Part shown: positions 16,594 to 24,852 of the stretch, one piece after another | Position numbering within the stretch: the first letter of the stretch is position 1 | Layout: each line of letters begins with the position of its first letter | Assembly: GCA_934660915.1 (NCBI GenBank) | Contig: CAKUIF010000003.1 | Coordinates: 1-64,000 of the forward strand | Reading direction: 5' to 3' | Length of the DNA: 64,000 nucleotides | DNA from: an uncultured Olsenella sp. | GTDB taxonomy: Bacteria > Actinomycetota > Coriobacteriia > Coriobacteriales > Atopobiaceae | Position numbers and translations under genes: made by a program | The notes under the pieces: model-generated | What the model was told of the DNA's origin: nothing | Seen by the model: only the letters and a program-made list of their open reading frames with translations | Databases searched by the model: none

Positions 16594-17574
16594 ATGGATC
16601 CCAACAAGCGCCCCGACGACATGGCACGTATCACCACCCCCGAGCTTGCTCAGGCTTTTATTGCCGAGCAGGTTGACGCAATCCGCGAGCAGGTGGGCGA
16701 CAAGAAGGTCTTGCTGGCCCTCTCCGGTGGCGTCGACAGCTCCGTCGTCGCGGCACTTCTTATCAAGGCCATCGGCAAGCAGCTCATCTGTGTGCACGTG
16801 AATCATGGACTCATGCGCAAGGGCGAGAGCGAGCAGGTCGTCGACGTCTTTAAGAACCAGATGGACGCGAACCTCGTCTACGTGGACGCCACCGATCGCT
16901 TCCTCGACAAGCTCGTCGACGTTGACGAGCCCGAGGCCAAGCGCAAGATCATCGGCGCCGAGTTCATCCGCGTGTTCGAGGAGGAGGCGCGCAAGGTCGG
17001 CAACGAGGTCAGTTTCCTCGCCCAGGGCACCATCTATCCCGATATCCTCGAGTCCAAAGACGGCGTCAAGGCTCACCACAACGTGGGCGGCCTGCCCGAC
17101 GACCTGCAGTTCGAGCTTTGCGAGCCCGTTAAGCTGCTCTTCAAGGACGAGGTCCGCGTCGTCGGCCGCGAGCTCGGCCTTCCCGAGAACATGGTCGAGC
17201 GCCAGCCGTTCCCCGGTCCCGGCCTGGGCGTTCGCTGCCTCGGCGCCATCACCCGCGACCGCCTCGAGGCGCTGCGCGAGGCCGACGCGATCGTTCGCGA
17301 GGAGATCGACAAGGCGGGCCTCTCCATTTGGCAGTACTTTGCCGTCGTGCCCGATTTCCGCGCGACCGGCGTGCGCGAGGGCAAGCGCGCCTACGACTGG
17401 CCCTGCATCATCCGTTGCATCAACACCGTCGATGTCATGACCGCCGAGGTGCCCGAGCTCGACTGGGCGCTGCTCAAGCGCATCACGGCTCGCGTTACCG
17501 CCGAGGTTCCCGGCATCTGCCGCGTTTGCTACGACCTGACCCCGAAGCCCGTCGGCACGGTCGAGTGGGAGTAA
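16594..17574 (+). CDS. guaA: GMP synthase, ATP-pyrophosphatase subunit without glutaminase domain
   Basis: Converts XMP to GMP in purine synthesis. The 326 residues cover the ATP-PPase domain, with the P-loop LSGGVDSSV (residues 43-51) and HVNHGLMRKGE, and the complete dimerisation domain ending KPVGTVEWE. The N-terminal class I amidotransferase present in ordinary ~510-residue GuaA is absent, and the 100 bases upstream contain no coding remnant of it. AAGGAG stands well placed before the ATG. The enzyme must use free ammonia or a separate glutaminase subunit as in archaea. REP copies lie on both sides of the gene. Confidence 0.92.
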   Translation: MDPNKRPDDMARITTPELAQAFIAEQVDAIREQVGDKKVLLALSGGVDSSVVAALLIKAIGKQLICVHVNHGLMRKGESEQVVDVFKNQMDANLVYVDATDRFLDKLVDVDEPEAKRKIIGAEFIRVFEEEARKVGNEVSFLAQGTIYPDILESKDGVKAHHNVGGLPDDLQFELCEPVKLLFKDEVRVVGRELGLPENMVERQPFPGPGLGVRCLGAITRDRLEALREADAIVREEIDKAGLSIWQYFAVVPDFRATGVREGKRAYDWPCIIRCINTVDVMTAEVPELDWALLKRITARVTAEVPGICRVCYDLTPKPVGTVEWE

Positions 17575-17586
17575 GTTTTCTCACGC

Positions 17587-17613
17587 GTGAACAGGGGACG
17601 TAGCCCTGTTCAC
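17587..17613. repeat. REP palindrome (forward, one arm mismatch)
   Basis: GTGAACAGGGG with right arm GCCCTGTTCAC; 13 bases after guaA. First of four copies packed into 165 bases. Confidence 0.85.
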
Positions 17614-17633
17614 GCGTTCACGCAGACTTAGCC

Positions 17634-17660
17634 GTGAACAGGGGTACGTCCCCTGTTCAC
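17634..17660. repeat. REP palindrome (reverse)
   Basis: Perfect arms with centre TACGT. Inverted relative to the copy at 17587. Confidence 0.88.
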
Positions 17661-17663
17661 GTT

Positions 17664-17703
17664 ACTTCTCGTCGGCGCCGCGCGGGATGACGAGGAGCAT
17701 AGC
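17664..17703 (-). repeat. duplicated 3' end of the small membrane-protein gene
   Basis: Read on the minus strand this gives MLLVIPRGADEK and a stop. It is a near-copy of the last codons of the gene at 17748-17933 (LLVLLVIPRGTDA). It lies between two REP palindromes and probably preserves the original C-terminus, which the intact frame has lost. Confidence 0.6.
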
Positions 17704-17704
17704 C

Positions 17705-17731
17705 GTGAACAGGGGTACGTCCCCTGTTCAC
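17705..17731. repeat. REP palindrome (reverse)
   Basis: Perfect arms, centre TACGT, immediately followed by a half copy. Confidence 0.88.
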
Positions 17732-17735
17732 GTTC

Positions 17736-17751
17736 TACGTCCCCTGTTCAC
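17736..17751. repeat. REP half-copy
   Basis: TACGTCCCCTGTTCAC, the right half of a reverse-oriented REP; it provides the stop codon of the adjoining small gene. Confidence 0.8.
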
Positions 17752-17933
17752 GCGTCGGTGCCGCGGGGGATGACGAGGAGCACCAGAAGCGAGAAGCCGA
17801 GCAGGATGCCGGGCAGGGCGCCGCCGGTGAACGCCCCGAGGCCGCCGCCGACAAAGAGCCCGATATAACCAAAGACGCCAAAAGCCGCGCCGAGAATACC
17901 GGTGATGTTGAGGGCCTTCTTGATGTTGTCCAT
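17748..17933 (-). CDS. small two-helix membrane protein
   Basis: A 61-residue hydrophobic protein: MDNIKKALNITGILGAAFGVFGYIG opens it, followed by a Gly-rich turn (FVGGGLGAFTGGALPG) and a second helix (ILLGFSLLVLLVIPRG). Start at 17933 has a weak GAGGA upstream. The stop lies in a REP half-copy, so the last residues differ from the duplicated tail that reads PRGADEK. I do not recognise a family or function. Confidence 0.6.
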   Translation of the reverse strand: MDNIKKALNITGILGAAFGVFGYIGLFVGGGLGAFTGGALPGILLGFSLLVLLVIPRGTDA

Positions 17934-18060
17934 GCGCAACCAATCCTCGATGTGTCGGAACCTTGCGCAAAGCATGCCCGCCCTGCATTTTGTGGACGTT
18001 TGCGCTGCGTAATGGGGGAGTAAGCACTTCTTTCCAAGCACGTCGCTGGCCGTTGACGTA

Positions 18061-18086
18061 TGAACAGTGCTACGTCCCCTGTTCAC
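18061..18086. repeat. degenerate REP palindrome
   Basis: TGAACAGTGC...CCCCTGTTCAC with mismatched left arm, about 50 bases before dus. Last REP copy seen in the window. Confidence 0.7.
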
Positions 18087-18139
18087 GGCGCGGTATCCTT
18101 GAGCGCGTAACGAGCGAATACAAAAAGAAGGACAAAACG

Positions 18140-19093
18140 ATGCAGCTGTCGATGGCTCCCATGGAAGGGATCACGGGCCATGTGTTCCGTCGCATCCACG
18201 CGGAGGTTTTCGGCGCGCTCGACCGCTACTACACGCCGTTCATCTCACCGCTCCCCAGGGTGGAGGACGGCTTCACCAAGCGCTACGACCGCGAGCTCGA
18301 TCCTGCGAGCAACCGAGGTCTCGACGTCGTGCCCCAGGTCCTGACCAACGACGCCGACCGGTTCGTCTGGGCGGCTGAGCTGCTGTCGAGCATGGGCTAC
18401 AAAGAGGTCAACCTCAACCTCGGCTGCCCGTCGGGAACGGTCGTTGCAAAGGAGAAGGGCTCCGGCCTTCTGCGCAACCCGTCCAGGCTCGAGGCGTTTC
18501 TTGCCGACGTGTGCGAGCGCTCGCCGCTTCCGGTCTCGGTGAAGACACGCGTCGGTATCGCGGACGACGTCGAGTACGACGGGCTCCTCGAGCTGTTCTG
18601 CCGCTGTGGGATCTGCGAGCTCATCGTCCATCCCCGCGTCCAGAAGGACTTCTACAACGGCGCGCCGCGGCAGGAGCTCTACGGGCAGACGCTCGAGCGC
18701 GCGCCATTTCCCGTGGCATACAACGGGGACATCTTTGCATGCGACGACTACGAGGCGTTGACTGCGGCGTACCCGCAGACGCGCCACGTGATGCTCGGCC
18801 GCGGGATCCTGGCCAACCCGGCGCTTGCGCGCCAGATCCGCGGCGGCGCGGCGCTTGCGCGCGATGAGCTCGAGCGCTTCCACGACCGTCTGTACCAGGC
18901 GTATACCGAGGACATGGGCGGCAACGCGGTGTTCCGCATGAAAGAGTGGTGGTCCTACGCCAAGTGCGCCTTCGCCGACCCGCTCTCGGTCCATCGCGCC
19001 GTGAGGAAGCTCCGCCGCGCCGACGAGTACGAAGCCGCCGTGCGCCGGATCTTTGCCACCGAGTCCCTTACCGAAGCACCGTGCTACCGGTGA
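18140..19093 (+). CDS. dus: tRNA-dihydrouridine synthase
   Basis: FMN enzyme that reduces uridine in the tRNA D-loop. The 317 residues include the start MAPMEGITGHVFRR, the active-site Cys96 in NLNLGCPSGTV, the basic KTRVGI motif, IVHPRVQKDFY and the FMN-binding YNGDIF and MLGRGILANP. The start at 18140 follows AAGAAGGAC and gives the normal N-terminus; an in-frame extension to 17963 has no family similarity and crosses a REP copy. Probably transcribed alone. Confidence 0.93.
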   Translation: MQLSMAPMEGITGHVFRRIHAEVFGALDRYYTPFISPLPRVEDGFTKRYDRELDPASNRGLDVVPQVLTNDADRFVWAAELLSSMGYKEVNLNLGCPSGTVVAKEKGSGLLRNPSRLEAFLADVCERSPLPVSVKTRVGIADDVEYDGLLELFCRCGICELIVHPRVQKDFYNGAPRQELYGQTLERAPFPVAYNGDIFACDDYEALTAAYPQTRHVMLGRGILANPALARQIRGGAALARDELERFHDRLYQAYTEDMGGNAVFRMKEWWSYAKCAFADPLSVHRAVRKLRRADEYEAAVRRIFATESLTEAPCYR

Positions 19094-19241
19094 CCCTGTC
19101 GGCACGCCCTTCTTTCCAAGGACACCTACGTAAACTATGCAACTACCTAGCCGCAGCGGCTTTTGTGGGCAAGAAGTGCGCTCAGTCCTCAATTTTCGAC
19201 ATATGCCAAAAAAGACTTGCGAACCTGACGCATCGGCGTAT

Positions 19242-19271
19242 CCTTATTTCTGTCATAAGTCAGAAATAAGG
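19242..19271 (+). promoter_or_regulatory. hairpin overlapping the ribosome-binding site of the DUF134-NifX gene
   Basis: Perfect 11-bp arms CCTTATTTCTG (19242-19252) and CAGAAATAAGG (19261-19271) with loop TCATAAGT. The right arm contains the start of AAGGAG (19268-19273), the ribosome-binding site for the ATG at 19282. It could act as an RNA switch on translation or, as DNA, as an operator for the encoded DUF134 helix-turn-helix. Confidence 0.6.
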
Positions 19272-19281
19272 AGCAGGAAGC

Positions 19282-20052
19282 ATGGCGGGTCGCCGGCAGA
19301 AGGTCAGAAACGTCGGGGAAGAGCCCGAATACCTCGGGTTTTCTCCCGATGGCCCGGCGAGCGGGCGCGACATCACGCTGGCGGTCGATGAGCTTGAGGC
19401 GCTGCGCCTCGTGGATCTCGAGCACCTGAGCCAGGCCGAGGCCGCCGAACGCATGGGCGTTGCCCGCGCCACGGTGGCCGCCATCTGCGAGCGCGCCCGC
19501 ACGAAGGTGGCCGACGCGCTGGTCAACGGCCGGTGCCTGGTCGTCTCCGGCGGCAACGTCGCCTATGCCTCCGCTCCGCAAACCGACGCCGAGCCTTGGC
19601 CGGCAAAGAAGGAGAGCGCTATGAGAATCGCGGTCACGTACGACAACGGCAACGTCTTCCAGCACTTCGGTCGCACTGAGCAGTTCAAGATCTACGACGT
19701 CGAGGACGGCAAGGTCGTCTCTTCCCAGGTCGTGGGCTCCAACGGTGCCGGCCACGGCGCCCTTGCCGGCGTTCTTGCCGCCGGCGGCGTCAACACCCTC
19801 ATCTGCGGCGGCATCGGCGGCGGCGCCATCAACGCGCTTTCGCAGACCGGCATCGACATCTACGCGGGCGCTCAGGGCGACTGCGACGCCATCGTCGCCG
19901 CCTTCCTCGCCGGTGAGTTCGAGCAGGTTGAGAACGCCACCTGCGACTGCCACGGCGAGGGGCACGAGCACGGCCACGAGGGCTGCGGCTGCGGCGGCCA
20001 CGGCCACGGCGAGGGCCACTCCCACGAGGACGGCCACTGCTGCTGCCACTAA
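19282..20052 (+). CDS. DUF134 helix-turn-helix fused to NifX/NifB-type dinitrogenase cofactor domain
   Basis: A 256-residue fusion. Residues 1-95 are DUF134 (RNVGEEPEYLGFSP, DELEALRLVDLE, LSQAEAAERMGVARATV). Residues 114-220 are a dinitrogenase iron-molybdenum cofactor-binding domain (MRIAVTYDNGNVFQHFGRTEQFKIY, GGIGGGAINALSQTGIDIY). The tail (about 225-256) is a His/Cys-rich metal-binding stretch. An internal ATG at 19621 has its own AAGGAG, so the second domain may also be made alone. These two families are usually adjacent genes. No nitrogenase genes are here; metal or Fe-S handling is inferred. Confidence 0.88.
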   Translation: MAGRRQKVRNVGEEPEYLGFSPDGPASGRDITLAVDELEALRLVDLEHLSQAEAAERMGVARATVAAICERARTKVADALVNGRCLVVSGGNVAYASAPQTDAEPWPAKKESAMRIAVTYDNGNVFQHFGRTEQFKIYDVEDGKVVSSQVVGSNGAGHGALAGVLAAGGVNTLICGGIGGGAINALSQTGIDIYAGAQGDCDAIVAAFLAGEFEQVENATCDCHGEGHEHGHEGCGCGGHGHGEGHSHEDGHCCCH

Positions 20053-20079
20053 GCGGCGCGGGCAGAGCCTATAAAGAAG

Positions 20080-20112
20080 CGCGGCCGGCGGGGTCATCCC
20101 TCGCCGGCCGCG
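20080..20112 (+). terminator. GC-rich hairpin after the DUF134-NifX gene
   Basis: Arms GCGGCCGGCG (20081-20090) and CGCCGGCCGC (20102-20111), extendable inside, but without a T-run. A terminator or an mRNA-stabilising hairpin. Confidence 0.5.
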
Positions 20113-20257
20113 TTGCGTTGCGGCCCCGGCCGCCCTTCTTGGCGTCCCACGTGGTTTATACGGGCCTGAACGGGGATAAACTCACAACATTGAACAAGTT
20201 TTGAGCAGGGCGATCGGAGCGGGGGAGAGGCCGGCGCGGCGGCGTCGGCCACACACA

Positions 20258-23200
20258 ATGAGAAGCGCCTTCTTTAAAGATACCGTGCGCTCCGTCACCC
20301 ATTCGCTGGGGCGCTTCATAGCCATCGCGGTCATCGCCGCCCTGGGCACGGGCTTCTTTGCGGGCCTGCGCATGACGGGGCAGGACATGCTCCTTGCGGG
20401 CGACGAGTACTACGACGGCACGAACCTCTGCGACGCGCGCGTGGTCTCGACGGTGGGCCTCGATCAGTCGCAGGTGGACCAGCTGCGCGCCGTCGCCGGC
20501 GTCGACGGCGTGATGCCCGCCTACGAGGCGGACGCCACCTCGGACGTGGCCGGTGAGCAGTGCACGCTGCGATTCCACTCGCTTGACGTCGATGCCGCCA
20601 AGGCGTGCTCCTACACCGAGGCGAGCGCAGTCTCCGACGACGCCGATTACATCAACCGCCCCCTGCTCGTGAGCGGCTCTTGGCCCGAGGCGCCAGACGA
20701 GTGCCTGCTCTCGGCCGACCAGGTTTGGCCGGGCGAGGTGAAGTTGGGCGATAAGGTCCGGCTGCTCGAGGGCACGCAGGACCTGGACAAGACCTTCTCG
20801 GTGCGGGAGTTCACCGTCGTAGGCTTTGTGCACTCCTCGTACTACACCTGCTCAACGAATGCGGGCGCGACTTCGCTCGGAAGCGGCAGGCTCACGAGCT
20901 ATGTCTACGCCCCTGCTGACGCGTTTGCGCAGGATTATCCCTATACCGAGGCCTTTATAACCGTCGAGAGCGCCCGCGAGCTGCAGTGGGGGACCGACGC
21001 CTACCGGGCCAAGGTCGATGAGGTTGTCGACCGCATCGACGGCATGTCGGACGAGCTTGCGGCGGGCCGCGTCGACGACCTCCGATCCGAGGCGCAGGAA
21101 AAGCTCGACGAGAAGCGCGCCGAGTTCGAGCAAAAGAAGGCAGACGCGCAGGCGAAGCTCGACGACGCGCAGGCAACCCTCGACGACTCCAAGGCCCAGC
21201 TCGACGCCGCAGCGCGGAAGCTCGAGTCCTCTCGGGCGACCATCGCGTCGAGTGAGGCGGAGCTCGCCGACGGACAGGCGCAGTACGAGTTCGGGGTCTC
21301 GGCGCTGACCCAGAAGCGCGCCGAGGCGAGCGCGGCGTTCGACCAGGCGCAGAAGCAGATCGACGACGGCTGGGCGTCCTACGAGGACGCCATGGACACG
21401 CGGGCCGGCCTTGTAAAGAAGCGCGACGAGGCGAATGAGGGGCTCGAGCAGCTCAATGAGGGAATCGCGCAGGTCGAGGCCGGCATCGCCCAGACCCAGG
21501 CGGGCATCGACTCGCTTACCGCGACGATTGCGCAGCTTCAGGCCGAGCTCGATGCGCTCGACCCGGCGGCGGAGGGCTACGCGGAGCAGAAAGCCGCGCT
21601 CGAGGCGCAGAAGGCCACTTGCGAGCAAAAGCTCGCCGAGGCCCAGGCGGCCCTTCCCGTGCTCGAGGCGCAGAAGGCGGACCTCGAGGGAAAGAAGACC
21701 ACGACAGAGGTCGGCATCCAGCAGCTCGACGACGGCATCGCCCAGATCGACGCGCAGGTCGCCGGCGTGCCCGAGCGGCTTGACGCGGCCGCCTCCGAGC
21801 TCGCCGCCCAGAAGGCCGCCGCCGAGCAGGGCTTTGCCGATGCCCAAGCCGAGCTCGACTCCGCCGCCTCGCGCCTCGACGAAGGTCGCCGGCAGCTCGC
21901 CGACGGAAAAGCGCAGCTGGCCGCCGGCCAGTCCGAGTACGAGGACGGCCTTGCGCAGTGGAAGAGCGGCGCCGATGAGCTCGCCGCCAGGCGCGCCGAG
22001 GCGGAGGGAGAGTTCGCTGACGCCGAGGCCCAGCTAGCCGACGCGCAGGCGAAGGTTGACGATATCGCGGCCAAGGACGCGGCCGTCTACACCCTCGACC
22101 TCACCAAGAACGTCGGCGCCGAGAGCTTCCACTCCGACGCGGGCCGCATCGACAAGATCGCCCAGGTGTTTCCCCTGATCTTCTTCCTCGTGGCGGCGCT
22201 CGTCTCGCTCACCACCATGACGCGCATGGTCGACGAGGACCGCGTGCTTATCGGCACGTACAAGGCGCTCGGCTACTCGAAGGCCAAGATCTCGTCGAAG
22301 TACCTGCTGTACGCCGCCGTCGCGAGCGGCATCGGGTCGGCTGTAGGCATCGTGGTGCTCTCGATCTTCTTGCCGTGGTTCATTATGGGCGCGTACGCCA
22401 TCATCTATCCCTTGCCGTGCCGACCCGTGCCCATCGATGCGGGGATCGCGCTCGCGTCGGCGGGGCTCGGCATGGGCGTTACGGTGGCCGCGACCTGGGC
22501 CGCAGTGTCCGCAACCCTGCGTGAGAAGCCCTCCGAGCTCATGCTTCCGCGCGCCCCGAAGGCCGGCAAGCGCATCCTGCTCGAGCGCGTGAAGCCGGTG
22601 TGGCATCGGATGTCCTTCAGCTGGAAGGTCACGGCGCGCAACCTCTTCCGCTACAAGCGCCGCCTGTGTATGACCATCATCGGCATTGCCGGCTGCACGG
22701 CGCTGCTGCTTACGGGCCTGGGGCTTCAAAACGCCATCAACGACATCATCGACAAGCAGTTCGGCGAGCTCTACCACTACAACACGACCGTGCGCATGGA
22801 CGCCGACGTCACCGACGCGCAGCGCGATGCTGTGGTGGACCGCGTGGCCGCCGACTCCCAGGGCGATCGTGCCTGGATTTCCGCCGAAAACGCCGTCGCG
22901 CGCGTTGCGGGGGCCACGGATGACGACGGGGACCAGCGCATCGAGATCGACGTTCCTCAGGACGAGAACGCCTTCGGCCGGCTCGTCACCATGCGCACGA
23001 GGCTGGGCCACGAGCCGCTCGCGCTCTCCGGCGACGGCGCGCTCATTACCGAGAAGCTCGCGACGCATCTCGGCGTCAAGGCCGGCGACGTCATCGCGAT
23101 CTACGACGAGGACACCATCGGCAACGCTACGGGCGAGCCCCGCGAGGTGCGCGTCGACGGCGTGATGGAGTACTACATCGGCCAGGTCGTCGTCATGTCG

Positions 23201-23782
23201 CCGGAGGCCTACAAGAAGGTCTTCGGCCACGAGCCCGCGTTCAACGCCTTGTATGCGGGCGTCTCTGAGGACGCCGAGGTGCGCTCAACGCTCTCTGCCG
23301 ACGTCTTGGGCATGGACGGCGCAAAGACGCTCATCTACAACGACGAGACCATCAACAGCTATCGCAATATGCTCAAGAGCGTCGACTCGGTCGTCGTCGT
23401 ACTCGTGGTCGCCGCCGCGCTTCTTGCCTTCGTGGTGCTCTACAACCTGACGAACATCAACATCGCCGAGCGTGTGCGCGAGATTGCGACCCTGAAGGTC
23501 CTCGGCTTCAAGCCGCACGAGGTCGATGCCTATATCTACCGCGAGACGCTGCTGCTCGCGCTCATCGGCGCGGCCGTGGGCCTTGTGCTCGGCGTCTACA
23601 TGGAGGGCTTCGTCGTGGTCACGGCCGAGGTCGACCAGGTCATGTTCGGTCGCGAGATCCACCCCCAGAGCTTCTTGCTCGCCTTCGCGCTCACGATGGT
23701 CTTTGCCGTGGCGGTGACCGTCGCCATGCGCGGCAAGCTTCGCCGCATCAACATGGTCGAGAGCCTAAAGAGCGTCGATTAG
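20258..23782 (+). CDS. large FtsX/MacB-type ABC transporter permease with coiled coil
   Basis: Membrane protein of about 1,174 residues. An N-terminal span (GRFIAIAVIAALGTGFFAGL) leads to a MacB-like extracytoplasmic domain, then a coiled coil of roughly 350 residues rich in Ala/Glu/Gln (around 260-620). The first FtsX unit follows (FPLIFFLVAALVSLTTMTRMV, KALGYSKAKI). A second extracytoplasmic domain and second FtsX unit close it (VVVVLVVAAALLAFVVLYNL, REIATLKVLGFKPHEV). Start at ATG 20258 keeps a normal N-terminus, though no strong ribosome-binding site is seen. No ATPase gene is adjacent. Possible roles include lipid/peptide export or control of a cell-wall hydrolase. Confidence 0.88.
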   Translation: MRSAFFKDTVRSVTHSLGRFIAIAVIAALGTGFFAGLRMTGQDMLLAGDEYYDGTNLCDARVVSTVGLDQSQVDQLRAVAGVDGVMPAYEADATSDVAGEQCTLRFHSLDVDAAKACSYTEASAVSDDADYINRPLLVSGSWPEAPDECLLSADQVWPGEVKLGDKVRLLEGTQDLDKTFSVREFTVVGFVHSSYYTCSTNAGATSLGSGRLTSYVYAPADAFAQDYPYTEAFITVESARELQWGTDAYRAKVDEVVDRIDGMSDELAAGRVDDLRSEAQEKLDEKRAEFEQKKADAQAKLDDAQATLDDSKAQLDAAARKLESSRATIASSEAELADGQAQYEFGVSALTQKRAEASAAFDQAQKQIDDGWASYEDAMDTRAGLVKKRDEANEGLEQLNEGIAQVEAGIAQTQAGIDSLTATIAQLQAELDALDPAAEGYAEQKAALEAQKATCEQKLAEAQAALPVLEAQKADLEGKKTTTEVGIQQLDDGIAQIDAQVAGVPERLDAAASELAAQKAAAEQGFADAQAELDSAASRLDEGRRQLADGKAQLAAGQSEYEDGLAQWKSGADELAARRAEAEGEFADAEAQLADAQAKVDDIAAKDAAVYTLDLTKNVGAESFHSDAGRIDKIAQVFPLIFFLVAALVSLTTMTRMVDEDRVLIGTYKALGYSKAKISSKYLLYAAVASGIGSAVGIVVLSIFLPWFIMGAYAIIYPLPCRPVPIDAGIALASAGLGMGVTVAATWAAVSATLREKPSELMLPRAPKAGKRILLERVKPVWHRMSFSWKVTARNLFRYKRRLCMTIIGIAGCTALLLTGLGLQNAINDIIDKQFGELYHYNTTVRMDADVTDAQRDAVVDRVAADSQGDRAWISAENAVARVAGATDDDGDQRIEIDVPQDENAFGRLVTMRTRLGHEPLALSGDGALITEKLATHLGVKAGDVIAIYDEDTIGNATGEPREVRVDGVMEYYIGQVVVMSPEAYKKVFGHEPAFNALYAGVSEDAEVRSTLSADVLGMDGAKTLIYNDETINSYRNMLKSVDSVVVVLVVAAALLAFVVLYNLTNINIAERVREIATLKVLGFKPHEVDAYIYRETLLLALIGAAVGLVLGVYMEGFVVVTAEVDQVMFGREIHPQSFLLAFALTMVFAVAVTVAMRGKLRRINMVESLKSVD

Positions 23783-23803
23783 CGGCTGCCGGCAAATTAG
23801 CGT

Positions 23804-23843
23804 CGGGGCGGGCACGCCGCAACATCGGCGCCCACCCGCCCCG
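23804..23843. terminator. bidirectional terminator-like hairpin between convergent genes
   Basis: Arms CGGGGCGGG (23804-23812) and CCCGCCCCG (23835-23843) between the permease and methyltransferase stop codons; no T-run. Confidence 0.55.
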
Positions 23844-23854
23844 GCGCCTGGGCT

Positions 23855-24577
23855 TTACGCCTTCTGAAGCGTTATGGCGATGGTGTTCAGGTAGTCGAGC
23901 GCCCCGGCGGCGACGGCCGCGTGGTCACCCGCGGCGTACTCGTTGTCGCACAAGATCCAATCCGCCCACGCCTCGCGCGTGCACGTCATGGCGTGCATAT
24001 CCAGGATCTTTACGCCGTCGGTCTGCGAGATCATGCCGCGCCACCAGTCGATGTCGTGCATGTACTCGAGCTGCTCGGGCGTCCACGATGCGAGCAGGCA
24101 TCCGGGCAGGTCATCATGGCAGTCTTGCACCATGCCGGGTATCGAGAGGTAGAGCTTGCCGCCGTCCGCCACGTACGGAAGGAGCTTCTTGCCGAGGTAG
24201 TCGGGGTCTCGGCCGTAGTAGTTGTACGAATCGATGCTCACCACGGCGTCGAAGAAACCCGGCAAGAAGGGCAGGCCCTCGGCGGCATCGGCCTTTACCG
24301 GATGGATTCGGCTTGCGGGCACGCCCATCTGGTCAAAGAACGCGCGGTTCTCGTCCGGGTCGCTCCAGAGGTCGACGGCATATACGTCGAGGCCGTACTC
24401 GCGCGCGAGCATGACGCTCGTGATGCCGCTTCCGCTTCCGAGGTCGCAGGTTCGGGCTCCATGGGGGAGAGCGGCGCCTTCGAGCAGCTCCTCGCAGAGC
24501 TTGAGCGGGTTGGGTCCCATGATTTTGGAACGGACAAGGCTGGGGTCAAAGCTGTTTGACCTGGGGAAATTAGACAT
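23855..24577 (-). CDS. class I SAM-dependent methyltransferase
   Basis: A 240-residue soluble methyltransferase. Motif I is CDLGSGSGITSVML (about 44-57), followed by VYAVDLWSDPDENRAFF with the acidic SAM-ribose residue, VKADAAEGLPF, and motif IV-like FFDAVVSIDSYNYYG. The C-terminal half (DLPGCLLASWTPEQLEYMHDIDWW) is of the type annotated as small-molecule or cyclopropane-like methyltransferases. Substrate not predictable. Single gene, convergent with the large permease. The roughly 275 bases upstream of its start hold two hairpins but no gene. Confidence 0.85.
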   Translation of the reverse strand: MSNFPRSNSFDPSLVRSKIMGPNPLKLCEELLEGAALPHGARTCDLGSGSGITSVMLAREYGLDVYAVDLWSDPDENRAFFDQMGVPASRIHPVKADAAEGLPFLPGFFDAVVSIDSYNYYGRDPDYLGKKLLPYVADGGKLYLSIPGMVQDCHDDLPGCLLASWTPEQLEYMHDIDWWRGMISQTDGVKILDMHAMTCTREAWADWILCDNEYAAGDHAAVAAGALDYLNTIAITLQKA

Positions 24578-24689
24578 AACTGTCCCTATTCGTTGTCGTT
24601 TGCAGGTTTGTGGTCGCCGCGTTGCGTGGCCGGGCGATCAAGAAAACCTAACGAACAAGGACCAAAAAGACATCCCCTTACAGAGTCGT

Positions 24690-24707
24690 GGCGGACGGTT
24701 GTCCGCC
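24690..24707. repeat. small hairpin in the 24.6-24.85 kb intergenic region
   Basis: GGCGGAC (24690-24696) and GTCCGCC (24701-24707) with loop GGTT. Purpose unknown. Confidence 0.4.
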
Positions 24708-24760
24708 GATTGAGGCAATCATAGTCCGTTTGCAGTTCCTTTGCGAGTGGCGTTTGTTCC

Positions 24761-24793
24761 GGGCGGGCGCCTTCTGTGGGCGCTCGCCCTTAT
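24761..24793 (+). terminator. terminator- or attenuator-like hairpin before the EFR1 gene
   Basis: GGGCGGGCGCC (24761-24771) pairs with GGGCGCTCGCCC (24778-24789), followed by TTATTT. It lies 60 bases before the EFR1 start, so it could attenuate that transcript. Confidence 0.45.
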
Positions 24794-24852
24794 TTCCAAC
24801 ACGGCCATGGGCGATAATGGCTGCCTTACGAACTGGGGGATTGGGACGTCGC

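Noticed and set aside
8449..18086. Repeated GTGAACAGGGG palindromes as a CRISPR array
   Set aside because: Spacing is irregular, copies occur in both orientations inside intergenic regions, there are no uniform spacers and no cas genes.
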